In this document: positions 18,377-27,747 of the stretch, piece by piece
Numbering within the stretch: the first letter of the stretch is position 1
Layout of the letters: each line of letters begins with the position of its first letter
From: Stenotrophomonas maltophilia
GTDB lineage: Bacteria; Pseudomonadota; Gammaproteobacteria; Xanthomonadales; Xanthomonadaceae
NCBI RefSeq assembly: GCF_003205835.1
Contig: NZ_CP029773.1
Coordinates: 4,434,501-4,498,500 of the forward strand
Length of the DNA: 64,000 bases
Reading direction: 5' to 3'
Made by a program: the position numbers and the translations under genes
The notes under the pieces: generated by a model
Told to the model about the DNA's origin: nothing
Database searches by the model: none
The model's input: only the letters and a program-made list of their open reading frames with translations

Positions 18377-19363
18377 ATGACCACCACCCCCATCACCCTG
18401 ATCGAAGCCATCACCCAGGCACTGGCCTGGGAGCTGGAGCACGACCCGTCGGTGCTGGTGCTGGGCGAGGACGTGGGCGTCAACGGCGGCGTGTTCCGCG
18501 CCACCGCCGGCCTGCAGCAGCGCTTCGGCTCCGAACGCATCCTCGACACCCCGCTGGATGAAACCACCATCGCCGGCCTGACCATCGGTCTGGCCGCGCA
18601 GGGCATGAAGCCCGTGGCCGAGGCCCAGTTCGACGGTTTCATGTACCCGATGGTCGACCATATCGTCTGCCACGCCGCACGCCTGCGTTACCGCACACGT
18701 GGCCGCCTGCACTGCCCGATGGTGCTGCGCGTGCCGTGGGGCGGTGGCATCCGCGCACCGGAACACCACAGCGAAGCCAACGAAGCGATCTTCACCAACG
18801 TGCCGGGCCTGCGCGTGGTGCTGCCGTCGTCGCCGCAGCGTGCCTACGGCCTGCTGCTGGCCGCGATCCGCGAGCCGGATCCGGTGATCTACATGGAGCC
18901 CAAGCGCATCTACCGCCAGTACAAGGAAGTGGTCGTCAACGACGGCGAAGCCTTGCCGCTGGACGTCTGCTTCGTGCTGCGCGACGGCACCGACGTGACC
19001 CTGGTGACCTGGGGCGCGCAGGTGAAGGAAGCGCTGGAAGCGGCCGACAAGCTGGCCGGTGAAGGCATCAGCGCCGAAGTCATCGACGTGGCCACGCTGC
19101 GTCCGCTGGACTTCGCCACCATCGCCGAATCGGTGGCCAAGACCGGCCGCTGCGTGATCGTGCAGGAGGCCCCGAAGACCGCGGGCTTCGGCGCCGAAAT
19201 CGCTGCGCGCCTGGCCGAGGAATCGATCTACGACCTGCTGGCCCCGGTCGAGCGCGTTACTGGCTACGACACCCACATTCCGCTGTTCCGCCTGGAAATG
19301 AAGTACCTGCCGAGCGTTGAGCGGATCGTGGCTGCGGCCAAGCGCGCGGTGGCGGCCGGCTGA
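18377..19363 (+). CDS. pdhB: 2-oxoacid dehydrogenase E1 component, beta subunit
   Basis: 328-residue partner of E1alpha. Conserved parts: LGEDVGVNGGVFRATAGL (near residue 30), RILDTPLDE, and the C-terminal transketolase domain with EAPKTAGFGAEIAARL. The ATG at 18377 is chosen because GGAGAAGAG lies directly upstream; a second in-frame ATG at 18296, overlapping the E1alpha stop, would add 27 low-complexity residues and cannot be ruled out. Confidence 0.9.
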   Translation: MTTTPITLIEAITQALAWELEHDPSVLVLGEDVGVNGGVFRATAGLQQRFGSERILDTPLDETTIAGLTIGLAAQGMKPVAEAQFDGFMYPMVDHIVCHAARLRYRTRGRLHCPMVLRVPWGGGIRAPEHHSEANEAIFTNVPGLRVVLPSSPQRAYGLLLAAIREPDPVIYMEPKRIYRQYKEVVVNDGEALPLDVCFVLRDGTDVTLVTWGAQVKEALEAADKLAGEGISAEVIDVATLRPLDFATIAESVAKTGRCVIVQEAPKTAGFGAEIAARLAEESIYDLLAPVERVTGYDTHIPLFRLEMKYLPSVERIVAAAKRAVAAG

Positions 19364-19364
19364 C

Positions 19365-19718
19365 ATGCGGGCCCGCCTTCTGGGGGCTTACCGCAGCCAG
19401 TATCCCAACCCGCTCCGGTTCCGCACCGGCCAGATCGTCGAAGTAGGTGTCCGTGACGAGGAATGGCCGGCGTTTGCCTGGGTACGCACCAACGATGGGC
19501 GCGCTGGATGGGCGCCCATCGCCTGGTTGCAGCTGCTGGACGAGGGTCGCGCCGAAGCGCTGTGCGACTACGACGCCCGCGAGCTGGATGTGGAAAGCGG
19601 CGAGATGGTGAAGCTTCATCACGAACACGGCGGGTGGTGGTGGTCCGAGCGCGCCAATGGCGCGACGGGTTGGCTGCCGGCCCGCGAACTGGAACTGCTG
19701 GAAGAGAACTGCAAATGA
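19365..19718 (+). CDS. Tandem SH3-domain protein inside the dehydrogenase operon
   Basis: 117 residues forming two SH3-like repeats: residues ~8-57 (RTGQIVEVGVRD...GWAPIAWLQLL) and ~60-112 (ALCDYDARELDVESGEMVKL, GGWWWSERANGATGWLPA). The second half follows the eukaryote-like ALYDYxA...W-W...GxxP SH3 pattern closely. The gene starts one base after the E1beta stop and overlaps the E2 start by four bases (ATGA), so it is co-translated with the enzyme subunits. No signal peptide. It may bind Pro/Ala linkers of E2 or tether the complex; that is inference. Confidence 0.8.
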   Translation: MRARLLGAYRSQYPNPLRFRTGQIVEVGVRDEEWPAFAWVRTNDGRAGWAPIAWLQLLDEGRAEALCDYDARELDVESGEMVKLHHEHGGWWWSERANGATGWLPARELELLEENCK

Positions 19719-21103
19719 GCCAGACCAAGAACTTCAACCTGCCCGACCTGGGCGAAGGCCTGCCGGACGCGACCATCGTCGAGTGGTTCGTCAAGGAAGG
19801 CGATGTGATCAAGCTGGACGAGCCGCTGGTCTCGATGGAGACCGCCAAGGCCGTCGTCGAAGTGCCGTCGCCGTTCTCCGGCAAGGTGCTGAAGCTGTCC
19901 GGCGCTGCCGGCGACATCATCCCGACCGGCTCGGTGCTGGCCAGCTTCGAACTGGACCCCAACCTGCCACAGCGCGCGGATGGCCAGGACACCGGCCACA
20001 GCCACGGCCATGCTGCACCGGCCGCGGCACCGACCCCGCCGCCGCTGCCGGCCGCTGCCGCGCCGGTGGCCGCCGAAGCGGCCAAGCCCGCCGCCGCCGA
20101 GCGTGATGACGCCGGTACCGTGGTCGGCGCCATGCAGAGTTCCAACGCCGTGCACGCCGAGCAGGCGCTCGCCGTCGGTGGCGTCAAGGCCGTGCCGGCC
20201 GTGCGTGCCACCGCGCGCAAGCTGGGCGTGGACCTGTCCCGCGTGCGCGCCACCGGCGCCGATGGTGCGGTGACCATGGCCGACGTGAAGCAGGCGGCTG
20301 CGGATGGCAGCGCCAAGATCGGTGCCGCTCCGGCCCCGGCCGCTGCTGCCGCCTATGCCGCGCCGGCCCCGGCGCAGGTGTCTGCCCCGGTGCAGAGCGA
20401 AGCCCGCACCCCGCTGTCTGCCGCCGGCAAGCCGATGCGCACCCAGCCGCCGGGCGTGATCGCCAAGGGTCAGCCGGAACCGCTGAAGGGCGTTCGCCGC
20501 AACATGGCGCGCGTGATGGCCGATGCGCACAGCAAGGTCGTGCCGACCACGCTGAACGACGACGCCGACATCCACGCCTGGCTGCCGGGCAACGACGTCA
20601 CCGCGCGCCTGGTGCGTTCGATCGTGGTCGCCGCACAGAAGGTGCCGGCGATGAACGCCTGGTTCGACGGCGAAGCGCTGACCCGCACCCTGCACGCGCA
20701 GGTGGACATCGGCATCGCCGTGGACACCGACGACGGCCTGTTCGTGCCGGCCCTGCGCAACGCCGACATGCTCGATGCACGCGGCATCCGCGAAGGCGTC
20801 AACCGCCTGCGCGAGCAGGTGGAATCGCGTTCGATCGCCGCCTCGGAACTCAGCGGCTACACCATCTCGCTGTCCAACTTCGGCATGTTCGCCGGCCGCT
20901 ATGCGACCCCGGTCGTGGTGCCGCCGTGCGTGGCCATCGTTGGTGCCGGCCGTGCCCGCCACCAGATGACCCCGGTGATGGGCGGCGTGGAAGCGCACAA
21001 GGTGATCCCGCTGTCGGTCACCTTCGACCACCGCGCGGCCACGGGCGGTGAAGCGGCCCGCTTCCTGCGCGCGATGATGGATGACCTGGCGCTGGCCAGC
21101 TGA
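19715..21103 (+). CDS. pdhC: 2-oxoacid dehydrogenase E2 component (dihydrolipoamide acyltransferase)
   Basis: 462 residues. One N-terminal lipoyl domain with lipoyl-lysine Lys45 in SMETAKAVVEV; a long Ala/Pro linker; a peripheral subunit-binding domain (AVRATARKLGVDLSRVRATG, about 165-205); a second Ala/Pro linker; and the acyltransferase core from about 255. The catalytic motif reads FDHRAATGGEAARF: the His is present, but the usual Asp of DHRxxDG is Thr. A T at this place is seen in a subgroup of bacterial E2 enzymes. No E3 (lipoamide dehydrogenase) gene follows. Confidence 0.92.
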   Translation: MSQTKNFNLPDLGEGLPDATIVEWFVKEGDVIKLDEPLVSMETAKAVVEVPSPFSGKVLKLSGAAGDIIPTGSVLASFELDPNLPQRADGQDTGHSHGHAAPAAAPTPPPLPAAAAPVAAEAAKPAAAERDDAGTVVGAMQSSNAVHAEQALAVGGVKAVPAVRATARKLGVDLSRVRATGADGAVTMADVKQAAADGSAKIGAAPAPAAAAAYAAPAPAQVSAPVQSEARTPLSAAGKPMRTQPPGVIAKGQPEPLKGVRRNMARVMADAHSKVVPTTLNDDADIHAWLPGNDVTARLVRSIVVAAQKVPAMNAWFDGEALTRTLHAQVDIGIAVDTDDGLFVPALRNADMLDARGIREGVNRLREQVESRSIAASELSGYTISLSNFGMFAGRYATPVVVPPCVAIVGAGRARHQMTPVMGGVEAHKVIPLSVTFDHRAATGGEAARFLRAMMDDLALAS

Positions 21104-21118
21104 TCGGCCACCTGATCG

Positions 21119-21182
21119 GTAGGTGCCAACCTTGGTTGGCACGTGGAACTGACTGGTGGGTGCCAACCTTGGTTGGCACATG
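21119..21182 (+). repeat. Two direct SMAG/REP palindromes after the E2 gene
   Basis: GTAGGTGCCAACCTTGGTTG and GCAC at 21119-21142, and GTGGGTGCCAACCTTGGTTG with GCAC at about 21157-21180; stem GCCAACC/GGTTGGC. Same family as the array at 26081-26640. Confidence 0.8.
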
Positions 21183-21191
21183 AAGTGGAGA

Positions 21192-21219
21192 AACGCCGGG
21201 CACTGCCCGGCGTTTTTTT
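21192..21219 (+). terminator. Rho-independent terminator of the dehydrogenase operon
   Basis: Stem AACGCCGGGC/GCCCGGCGTT with an ACT loop, followed by a run of T (21213-21219). It ends the E1alpha-E1beta-SH3-E2 transcript. Confidence 0.88.
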
Positions 21220-21318
21220 GTGCCTGCTCCGTCGCGCCCCATCTACGCATGGACGTGGATCTACTGGGCTCTCCGACGGTCGGGCGAGAGCGCAAGGGAG
21301 CATTTTGAGAATAGTTGC

Positions 21319-22359
21319 ATGGATTCCCAAGAGCAGCTCGATAGCATTGAGCCTCTCTGCAGACGTCGAATTTCCATGTTCGAGACACCACCCACACTCG
21401 AAGAATTCCTGAAGGCGGGCGATGATTTTTTCCGCGCCTCCCCGTTCAGCACACTGCTGCCGAGGGATGAGGATCCATCGAGCACGAGTTGGGTTCTGGA
21501 CATCATCTTCCTGCGTTGGCTCTCCCGAAATAGCGCGTTCCTTGACGCATCGATCGGATCTGCGGTGGCGGCCGCTCTTTCGCCGGAAGATGCCTTGGCA
21601 TGCATCGAAGCTGCTTTCCAGGACGAAATCCCCGGCGCGGCGTTCGCCCCGGAACTGCTGGAGTTTACCGTTCGCTACTTCTGCAAACGCGCACCCTATT
21701 CCTCGGATTTCTTCTCCCTTTTTCCGCAAAGCGAAATGCCTTCACCGGACGCCATGTGGGACAAGCAGGAGCAGGTTTACGCGATTATCGATTCTCGTCT
21801 GCAGTCATGGCGCAATGGCGAGCCCATCGTCCGGGCGCTCATCGCCAGAACCGATCAACAAGGGGACGCCGAACCGGCTACGCCGCTGGACGCTGACGTC
21901 TGGATCTCAACGCTGGCAACGCTATCGGATGCTGCGGTCACCCACGAAGGCTGCTGTGCATACGCCGACCACTTCTACAGACCTCTGACAAAACCACCGT
22001 CATTGGAAGTCGTCCTGGCAGTCATGAGGGAGTTTCTTCGCGACCCACCACATGATGCGTCGATCATGACTGCAACGGACAACTTCCTGTCGGATATTCC
22101 GTTCTCCCGCTACATCAAAGCCTACTCCATCCTCGCACCTGAACTGCTGGACCGTTCTTCAGATGCCGCGCTCAATCTGTTTGATTATCCAGGTTGTGAA
22201 CTGACGCCCCGTCAGATACGGCAGTTCATCAGGGAACTCAGGCGATGCAATCCCGGCCGCGATGTGGTCGCAGAGCTGGCCCAGCTGGCCATTGAGTGGG
22301 ATTCGGAAGACGACGAGACATTTTCAATCGTCATCGAAGCAGCGCAGAAGCAAGGGTAG
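21319..22359 (+). CDS. Hypothetical protein, orphan
   Basis: 346 residues (from ATG 21319; ATG 21376 is an alternative). Mostly helical and acidic, with no signal peptide, no clear membrane helix and no family pattern that I recognise. Base composition is visibly more AT-rich than the neighbours and codon use is less biased, which suggests acquisition. It stands alone between the dehydrogenase terminator and a minus-strand VOC gene. An inverted REP (stem CATCTACGCATGG/CGTGGATCTAC) lies just upstream near 21240-21262. Confidence 0.6.
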   Translation: MDSQEQLDSIEPLCRRRISMFETPPTLEEFLKAGDDFFRASPFSTLLPRDEDPSSTSWVLDIIFLRWLSRNSAFLDASIGSAVAAALSPEDALACIEAAFQDEIPGAAFAPELLEFTVRYFCKRAPYSSDFFSLFPQSEMPSPDAMWDKQEQVYAIIDSRLQSWRNGEPIVRALIARTDQQGDAEPATPLDADVWISTLATLSDAAVTHEGCCAYADHFYRPLTKPPSLEVVLAVMREFLRDPPHDASIMTATDNFLSDIPFSRYIKAYSILAPELLDRSSDAALNLFDYPGCELTPRQIRQFIRELRRCNPGRDVVAELAQLAIEWDSEDDETFSIVIEAAQKQG

Positions 22360-22395
22360 GTCCAGGAGCCGGCAAATGCCGGCTCCCTCTCTGAA

Positions 22396-22782
22396 TCAAT
22401 CGCGCGCGACCATGCCTTCCGCGCGGCTGTAGACACGCAGGCGGTGGCCATCCGGATCGGCGCCGACGAAGGTATGGCCGAATTCCAGGGTCACCGGTGC
22501 CTGCAGAATCTGCACACCGAGTGCGCGCCACGCATCGTGCATCTGCTGCACGGCCTGCGGGTTGCCGACCACCATCGCCAGTTCGGCGGCACCGGCCTGT
22601 GCGGACACCGGCGGCTGCACGTCGTCGCGTTGCCACAGGCCCAGTGCGGCGCCATCGCCGAGCAGGAACAGGGCGAAACCGGGCGACTGCTCGACCGGCG
22701 GTTTGCCGAGAATGCCGCTGTAGAACGTGGCGCTGGTGGCGACGTCGCGCACGTACTGCAGCAGGGTGCTGGGCGTGAACAT
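22396..22782 (-). CDS. VOC-superfamily (glyoxalase/bleomycin-resistance-like) protein
   Basis: 128-residue single VOC module of two beta-alpha-beta-beta-beta repeats: VRDVATSATFYSGILG at the N terminus and FVGADPDGHRLRVYSR at the C terminus match the family. The ATG at 22782 has GGAG upstream; the long upstream open frame runs through REP elements and is spurious. Substrate unknown; such small proteins include drug-binding and glyoxalase-like forms. Confidence 0.82.
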   Translation of the reverse strand: MFTPSTLLQYVRDVATSATFYSGILGKPPVEQSPGFALFLLGDGAALGLWQRDDVQPPVSAQAGAAELAMVVGNPQAVQQMHDAWRALGVQILQAPVTLEFGHTFVGADPDGHRLRVYSRAEGMVARD

Positions 22783-22842
22783 GGGGGAAGCTCCGTTGTT
22801 GGGAGCGATCATGGTGGTACGGCCCTGCTGCCAGATTCTGTC

Positions 22843-23068
22843 AGTAGCGTCGCGCGTGCTCGACTGCTGTTGCCCCTGCCTTGGTAGAGGTCGAGCTTGC
22901 TCGACTGCTGTTGCCGTTGCTCTGGTAGATGTCGAGCTTGCTCGACTGCTGTTCGCGAAGATCAATGGCGGTCGAGCAAGCTCGACCCCTACCAGAAGCA
23001 AAGAGCGAAGGCCGCCGTCCCCAGGAGCCGGAAGCGATGCACGGAAGCAGTCGAGCAAGCTCGACCCT
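22843..23068. repeat. Cluster of REP palindromes with stem GTCGAGC/GCTCGAC
   Basis: At least four copies: GTAGAGGTCGAGCTTGCTCG at about 22884, GTAGATGTCGAGCTTGCTCG at about 22928, an inverted GGTCGAGCAAGCTCGACC at about 22970, and another inverted copy near 23050-23066 that runs into the end of the WYL-regulator gene; a degenerate copy lies near 22855. The space holds no gene. Confidence 0.75.
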
Positions 23069-23774
23069 ACGAACGGTCCAGCCAGTCCGGTGCGATGCCC
23101 TGCGCCTTCTGCCAGCGCCGCAGCAGGGTGGCGCGCGGCACGAGGTAGCGATCCTCCAGCACGCGCACCTGGCGGATGCGGTCCAGGCGAAAATGGCGGA
23201 AGTCCTCGCGGCCTTCGCACCACGCCGCCAGCATCGGCACTTCATCGAAGTAGCCCAGCGCGAACGGCCACACAATGCGCTCGGTACGTTGGCCCTGCGC
23301 ATCCTGGTAGCCGAACTGCAGTCGTTGTTGCGCGCTCACCGCTTCGCGCACAGCCTGCAGGCGCGCAGCGGGTACCTTGGCCGCAGCGCGCGAAGGGCCA
23401 ACGCGCAGGCCGCTATCACGCAAGGCTTCCCGGCGTGCTGCTGGCAATACATGCGCGATACGCGCCAGAGCATCGCGTGCGGCCTCAGCCAACGCCGGCT
23501 CGGTGCGCGCCGCAACCCAGCGCAGGCCCAGCACCAGCGCGTCGATCTCGGCCGGTGGCAGGGTCATGGGAGGCAAGGTATCGCTCGGTGCCAGCTGGTA
23601 GCCGACGCCGGCCTCGCCACGCAGGTCGGCACCCTGCTCGCGCAGGGTCTCGATATCGCGGTACAGCGTGCGCAGGCTGATGCCCAGCGCTTCGGCCAGC
23701 ACCTGCCCGGCCACCGGCCGTCGATGGCGGCGCAGCAGCTGCAGCAGCTGGGTCAGGCGTAGCGCACGCGACAT
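23067..23774 (-). CDS. YafY-type transcriptional regulator (HTH_11 + WYL)
   Basis: 235 residues. An N-terminal winged helix (MSRALRLTQLLQLLRRHRRP, LGISLRTLYRDIETLREQGA) is followed by a WYL-type sensor half (IVWPFALGYFDEVPMLAAWC). It starts one base inside the end of the upstream NAD(P)-binding gene (TGATG), so the two form a translationally coupled pair. Target unknown; such regulators often control neighbouring genes. Confidence 0.85.
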   Translation of the reverse strand: MSRALRLTQLLQLLRRHRRPVAGQVLAEALGISLRTLYRDIETLREQGADLRGEAGVGYQLAPSDTLPPMTLPPAEIDALVLGLRWVAARTEPALAEAARDALARIAHVLPAARREALRDSGLRVGPSRAAAKVPAARLQAVREAVSAQQRLQFGYQDAQGQRTERIVWPFALGYFDEVPMLAAWCEGREDFRHFRLDRIRQVRVLEDRYLVPRATLLRRWQKAQGIAPDWLDRS

Positions 23775-24409
23775 CAGCCGGCCAGTGCGCTGGATGCCAC
23801 TACATGCTGCCCCGGTTGCGGGGCCAGCGCGGCCTCGACCAGTGCCTTGGCGATCTCGCTGGCCGGATTGATCCGCCAAGCCCGTGGCAACAGCGGCCCC
23901 AATGCCCCCAATACCGTCAGCGCCAGGCGCTCGCCACGTCGCACCTCGGTGCGCTCGCCGCCGATCAGCCCGGGGCGGACCAGGGTCAACGAGTTGAAGC
24001 CCAGCGCGCGCAGGTCATGCTCCAGCTCGCCCTTCACCCGGCTGTAGAAGATCGACGACTGCGGGTTGGCGCCGGCTGCGGAATTCAGCACATAGGTCTG
24101 CGCACCCTGCGCCTGCGCCAGGCGGGCGAACGCCAGCGGGTAGTCATGGTCGATACGGTGGAAGGCCTCGCGGCTGCCGGCCTGGGCGATGGTGCTGCCG
24201 AGCGCACAGATGACCGCGTCCACGCGTGCCCACTCGGGCGCGCCAGGCAACGCATCGAAGGCCAGCACCGGATTCTCCAGCTTGGCGTGGGCCACAGCCA
24301 ACGGGCGGCGGGTCGGCGCAATCACGGCGCTGCAGCGCGGGTCGTCCAGCAGCCTGGACAGGGTCAGCCCGCCAACCAGGCCGGTCGCCCCCAGCAACAT
24401 CACGCGCAT
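23774..24409 (-). CDS. NAD(P)H-binding oxidoreductase, atypical SDR
   Basis: 211 residues with a Rossmann fold: MRVMLLGATGLVGGLTL holds the GxxGxxG dinucleotide site. STIAQAGSREAFHRIDHDYP and FYSRVKGELEHDL (YxxxK motif) fit the HTATIP2/NmrA-like group of atypical short-chain dehydrogenases. ATG 24409 is preceded by GGAGGT at good spacing, so it is preferred to the GTG four codons earlier. Operon with the YafY regulator. Confidence 0.82.
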   Translation of the reverse strand: MRVMLLGATGLVGGLTLSRLLDDPRCSAVIAPTRRPLAVAHAKLENPVLAFDALPGAPEWARVDAVICALGSTIAQAGSREAFHRIDHDYPLAFARLAQAQGAQTYVLNSAAGANPQSSIFYSRVKGELEHDLRALGFNSLTLVRPGLIGGERTEVRRGERLALTVLGALGPLLPRAWRINPASEIAKALVEAALAPQPGQHVVASSALAG

Positions 24410-24514
24410 CACCACCTCCACTGCGGCATCCTGTCGCCCATCCTAGCCGTTCAAGCCGTCGGCGGCCGCGCCGATATGCTGGAACCAGTCCCTGCCAGCC
24501 CCAGGATTTGCTCG

Positions 24515-26053
24515 ATGACGGACCAGCCCGACCACCGCCCTGCCCCCGGTACCGCCCTTGGGCCGCCGGCACGCGTGCGCGCGGTGGTGGACGATGGCCT
24601 GGGTGACCGGGTGGTGCTGCAGGGCGGCGGTGGCGTGGCGCTGCAGCAGCTGTTTGCCGGTGCCGACGCGCCGGAGCCGCTACTGGCCGCGTTCGCCAAC
24701 GGCATGGCCACCCTGCCCGGCGAACTGGGTGACATGGGTGATCGCCTGCAGTCGGCGCAGGCCAGTGCCGATTGGCCGCGCTACGGGCGCGCGATGCGGC
24801 AGCTGATCGACAAGTACATCCGCACCATCGAGCAGCATTCACCGGACGGGCAGCCGGAAAGCCTGCGCCTGTCCGAGCAGCTGCGCCTGCTGCTGGGCGG
24901 CGCCGTGGTGGCCCTGCTGCAGCACGACCCGGATCTGCGCGAGCAGGCCCAAGCGCTGGCCACGCGCCTGCGCCAGTGGCAGCCGGGTACCGCACTGGAG
25001 CCGATCGAACAGGGTGTGCGCGAACTCGGCCACCAGGTCGGCGTGCGTGCCGAGAGCTGGCAGGAGCAGCAGGCGCTGCTGCTGGAGCTGTTCGCGCTGC
25101 TGCTGGAGAACGTGAGCGAGCTGCTGGATGACCACAGCTGGCTGCAGGGCCAGATCGCGGCGGTGCGCCAGTTGCTGGACGGGCCGTTGGAAGCTGAGGC
25201 GGTCGAGCGCACCCGCGCCGAACTGCGCGAAGTGATCTACAAGCAGGGGCTGCTGCGCCAGGGCATCGACGATTCGAAGGCGGCGATGCGCGGCTTGATG
25301 GGCGAGTTCATCGAGCGCATGGACGGCATGGCCACCAGCACCGGTGAATACCACGACCGCATTGGCAGCTACGCGCTGCAGCTGCGCGAAGCGCGCAGCA
25401 TCGCCGACCTCAACCAGCTGCTGCAGGACGTGATGCGCGATACCGGCAAGGTGCAGCAGCAGGCCGCACAGGCGCGCGATCACCTGGCCAACGCGCGGCA
25501 GGAAGTGGAGCGTGCAGAGCAGCGCATCGCCGAGCTGGAGCAGGAACTACGTGCCGCCGGTGACCTGGCGCGCATCGATCCACTGACCCAGGCGCTGAAC
25601 CGCCGCGGCCTGGACGAACTGCTGCAACGTGAACTGGCCCGCGCCGCGCGCAACAACTCGCCGCTGGGCGTGGCGGTGATCGACCTGGATGATTTCCACC
25701 AGACCAACGATGCACATGGCCATGCCGGTGGCGATGCACTGCTGCAGCACCTGGTAGCCGTCTGCAAGCTGTTGCTGCGCGCCACCGATGGCATCGCGCG
25801 GCTGGGTGGCGACGAGTTCGTGCTGGTGCTGCCGGAGACCCAGGGCGCCGACAGCATGGCCACCGTGCAGCGCCTGCAGCGTTCACTGGCACACCGCGTG
25901 CTGACCGTGCAGGACCAGCGCGTGCCGGTGCATTTCAGTGCCGGGCTGGCGCAATGGCAGCCCGGCGACGATACCGAGACCCTGCTGCGCCGCGCCGATG
26001 ACGCGCTGTATGCAGCCAAGCGGCAAGGCAAGAACCGGGTACAGGCGGGGTAG
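24515..26053 (+). CDS. Diguanylate cyclase (GGDEF) with long helical N-terminal domain
   Basis: 512 residues. No membrane helix: the first ~340 residues are helical and end in a coiled coil (HLANARQEVERAEQRIAELE) leading to the GGDEF domain (from DPLTQALNRRGLDEL). The active site is intact (ARLGGDEFVLV) and an RATD sits exactly five residues before GGDEF, matching the RxxD inhibitory site, so product inhibition by c-di-GMP is expected. ATG 24515 follows AGGA; ATG 24476 would add 13 residues. The cytosolic N-terminal sensor is unrecognised. Confidence 0.9.
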   Translation: MTDQPDHRPAPGTALGPPARVRAVVDDGLGDRVVLQGGGGVALQQLFAGADAPEPLLAAFANGMATLPGELGDMGDRLQSAQASADWPRYGRAMRQLIDKYIRTIEQHSPDGQPESLRLSEQLRLLLGGAVVALLQHDPDLREQAQALATRLRQWQPGTALEPIEQGVRELGHQVGVRAESWQEQQALLLELFALLLENVSELLDDHSWLQGQIAAVRQLLDGPLEAEAVERTRAELREVIYKQGLLRQGIDDSKAAMRGLMGEFIERMDGMATSTGEYHDRIGSYALQLREARSIADLNQLLQDVMRDTGKVQQQAAQARDHLANARQEVERAEQRIAELEQELRAAGDLARIDPLTQALNRRGLDELLQRELARAARNNSPLGVAVIDLDDFHQTNDAHGHAGGDALLQHLVAVCKLLLRATDGIARLGGDEFVLVLPETQGADSMATVQRLQRSLAHRVLTVQDQRVPVHFSAGLAQWQPGDDTETLLRRADDALYAAKRQGKNRVQAG

Positions 26054-26080
26054 TTCTTCGGTACACCGGAAACCGCTTTG

Positions 26081-26640
26081 GTAGGTGCCAACCTTGGTTG
26101 GCACACGCCGGAACAAAGCGCCGACCAAGGTCGGCCTCTACCAACACCAAGGACAGCGCTTTGGTAGGTGCCAACCTTGGTTGGCACGCGCGGAAACAAA
26201 GCGCCGACCAAGGTCGGCCTCTACCAACGCAAAGGACAGCGCTTCGGTAGATGGCAACCTTGGTTGGCACACGCCGGGGCAAAGCGCCGACCAAGGTCGG
26301 CCTCTACCAACGCAAGGGACAGCGCTTTGGTAGGTGCCAACCTTGGTTGGCACACGCCGGAACAAAGCGCCGACCAAGGTCGGCCTCTACCAACGCAAGG
26401 GACAGCGCTTTGGTAGGTGCCAACCTTGGTTGGCACACGCCGGAATAAAGCGCCGACCAAGGTCGGCCTCTACCAACGCAAAGGACAGCGCTTTGGTAGG
26501 TGCCAACCTTGGTTGGCACACGCCGGGCCAAAGCGCCGACCAAGGTCGGCCTCTACCAACGCAAAGGACAGCGCCTCGGTAGGTGCCAACCTTGGTTGGC
26601 ACACGCGGAAACAAAGCGCCGACCAAGGTCGGCCTCTACC
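26081..26640. repeat. Tandem array of seven 83-bp units, each a head-to-head pair of SMAG/REP palindromes
   Basis: Units begin at 26081, 26164, 26247, 26330, 26413, 26496 and 26579, with a constant period of 83. Each unit holds a plus-oriented palindrome (GTAGGTGCCAACCTTGGTTG GCAC, stem GCCAACC/GGTTGGC) and a minus-oriented one (GCCGACCAAGGTCGGCCTCT AC, stem GCCGACC/GGTCGGC). Between them are short near-identical spacers such as ACACGCCGGAACAAAGC. The last unit stops after its second palindrome. Units differ at only a few bases, so recent expansion is likely. No gene is present. Confidence 0.93.
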
Positions 26641-26657
26641 GGGCAATGGGCCGCCGC

Positions 26658-27584
<927 letters not shown>

Positions 27585-27699
27585 GGGGCGTCCAAGAGAG
27601 GGAATGAGCGGATTCTGACCGATACCGGGGCAGCTGCGGAAGCGGTCGGATTCACCGCGTGCCTACCGCCCCCCGGCGACACTGCGTAATCCGGACATT

Positions 27700-27721
27700 G
27701 CCGGCCAGCGGCCGGCACTAC
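27700..27721 (-). repeat. SMAG/REP palindrome
   Basis: On the minus strand GTAGTGCCGGCCGCTGGCCGGC, identical in core to the copy at 9080-9101. It lies between the divergent DUF808 and ABC1 genes. Confidence 0.85.
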
Positions 27722-27747
27722 CTGTATCCGTCGCATGGGAGTGTCGC

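Noticed and set aside
22843..23223. N-terminal extension of the VOC protein through the repeat cluster
   Set aside because: The extension is translated REP sequence; the VOC domain begins at 22782 with a good ribosome site.
26081..26640. CRISPR array
   Set aside because: The repeating unit is 83 bases with nearly identical spacers and inner palindromes; there are no unique spacers and no cas genes.
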